From Tritrichomonas foetus (taxonomy: Eukaryota > Parabasalia > Tritrichomonadida > Tritrichomonadidae), in the NCBI GenBank assembly GCA_001839685.1, contig MLAK01000574.1, positions 38,407 to 102,406 of the forward strand: 64,000 bases of DNA, in the 5' to 3' direction. The notes below the pieces were generated by a model. That model had not been told where the DNA came from and did no database searches. It saw only the letters and a list, made by a program, of their open reading frames with translations. The first letter of the stretch is position 1, and every line of letters starts with the position of its first letter. The translations under genes were made by a program, and so were the position numbers. This document shows, piece by piece, positions 63,728-64,000 of this stretch.

Positions 63728-64000
63728 TAATCATTTAAATTTCTATAGATTATAAACTTTTTGATAACTTTACATTCATTTGAAGTATGTTTTGTTGCTA
63801 TCTGTATTTGACATTGCGTCAAAAAAGATGCTTTGCTGGTCCAGCAACCATGGTTATGAAATTGAGAACTTTTATTGCAAAAAGTATTGATATTAATCAG
63901 AAACTCATTAAGGATGTAGTCTCACCGATCAAAAAGCACTCAAAATATGTTTCAATGGTATCATTCAAAATAAAAATTGAGAGAACTTTTTGAATTGTGA
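63728..64000. other. right edge of window, no convincing gene
   Basis: Region upstream of the glycosyltransferase. A 68-codon plus-strand frame at 63787-63993 ends just before the window edge and looks like chance. Confidence 0.4.

Noticed and set aside
63787..63993. Small plus-strand gene at the right edge
   Set aside because: 68 codons in AT-rich DNA, no domain, no clear initiator, no homologue I recognise.
1..64000. tRNA or rRNA genes
   Set aside because: I looked in the longer spacers for a B-box-like GGTTCRANNCC with a matching acceptor stem and found none; a covariance-model search would be decisive.

Overview
The window reads as nuclear DNA of a parabasalid protist, most likely a trichomonad of the Tritrichomonas/Trichomonas type. 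The evidence is indirect but consistent. The DNA is very AT-rich. About 28 long, intronless eukaryotic genes lie densely on both strands. TCA-type initiator-like boxes sit a few bases upstream of several start codons. There is a mariner element, a decayed kinase gene with the short TKL-like architecture typical of trichomonad kinases, and a huge one-pass surface protein. No tRNA, rRNA, CRISPR array or bacterial operon was seen.

Layout. 1-2.6 kb: an unknown partial gene, a small Ser/Arg-rich protein and a CDC14-like pseudophosphatase, all on the minus strand. 3.4-6 kb: a tail-anchored coiled-coil protein and a seven-helix membrane protein. 6.6-7.9 kb: an intact mariner transposon between two converging genes. 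8-14.2 kb: an E2F-partner DP factor, a sirtuin, a PDI-like protein, an E2-variant-like protein and a flavodoxin-fold quinone reductase. 14.8-22 kb: a leucine-rich-repeat/coiled-coil protein with a frameshifted tail, an Asn-rich AT-hook protein with a hexapeptide array, and a BTB/F5-8C-type protein. 23-34 kb: proteasome beta-3, a kinase pseudogene, a choline-transporter-like protein, a coiled-coil protein, a folliculin/DENN-like protein, an importin-beta-type karyopherin without an ATG, and a small basic protein. 34-43.7 kb: a DH-PH-FYVE exchange factor, an SK-like potassium channel, EFL1, a Vps11 lacking its propeller, and a ubiquitin-like protein. 45-57 kb: a giant surface protein cut by one TAG, a TBL2-like WD40 protein and a HEAT protein cut by one TAA. 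57.5-63.7 kb: a prokaryote-like two-domain fusion, a coiled-coil protein and a Fringe-like glycosyltransferase.

The genes do not form one pathway; they are a mix of housekeeping genes (proteasome, ribosome maturation, nuclear transport, endosomal tethering, cell-cycle transcription) and lineage-specific genes. The most unusual gene is at 57519-59996. It joins a cyclic-2,3-diphosphoglycerate-synthetase-like P-loop domain to a DUF6602-like, PD-(D/E)XK-like domain, both otherwise familiar from bacteria and archaea. A second theme is gene breakage: within 43 kb there are two single in-frame nonsense codons, one homopolymer frameshift, one missing start codon and one decayed kinase, which bears either on pseudogene/allele biology or on assembly quality.
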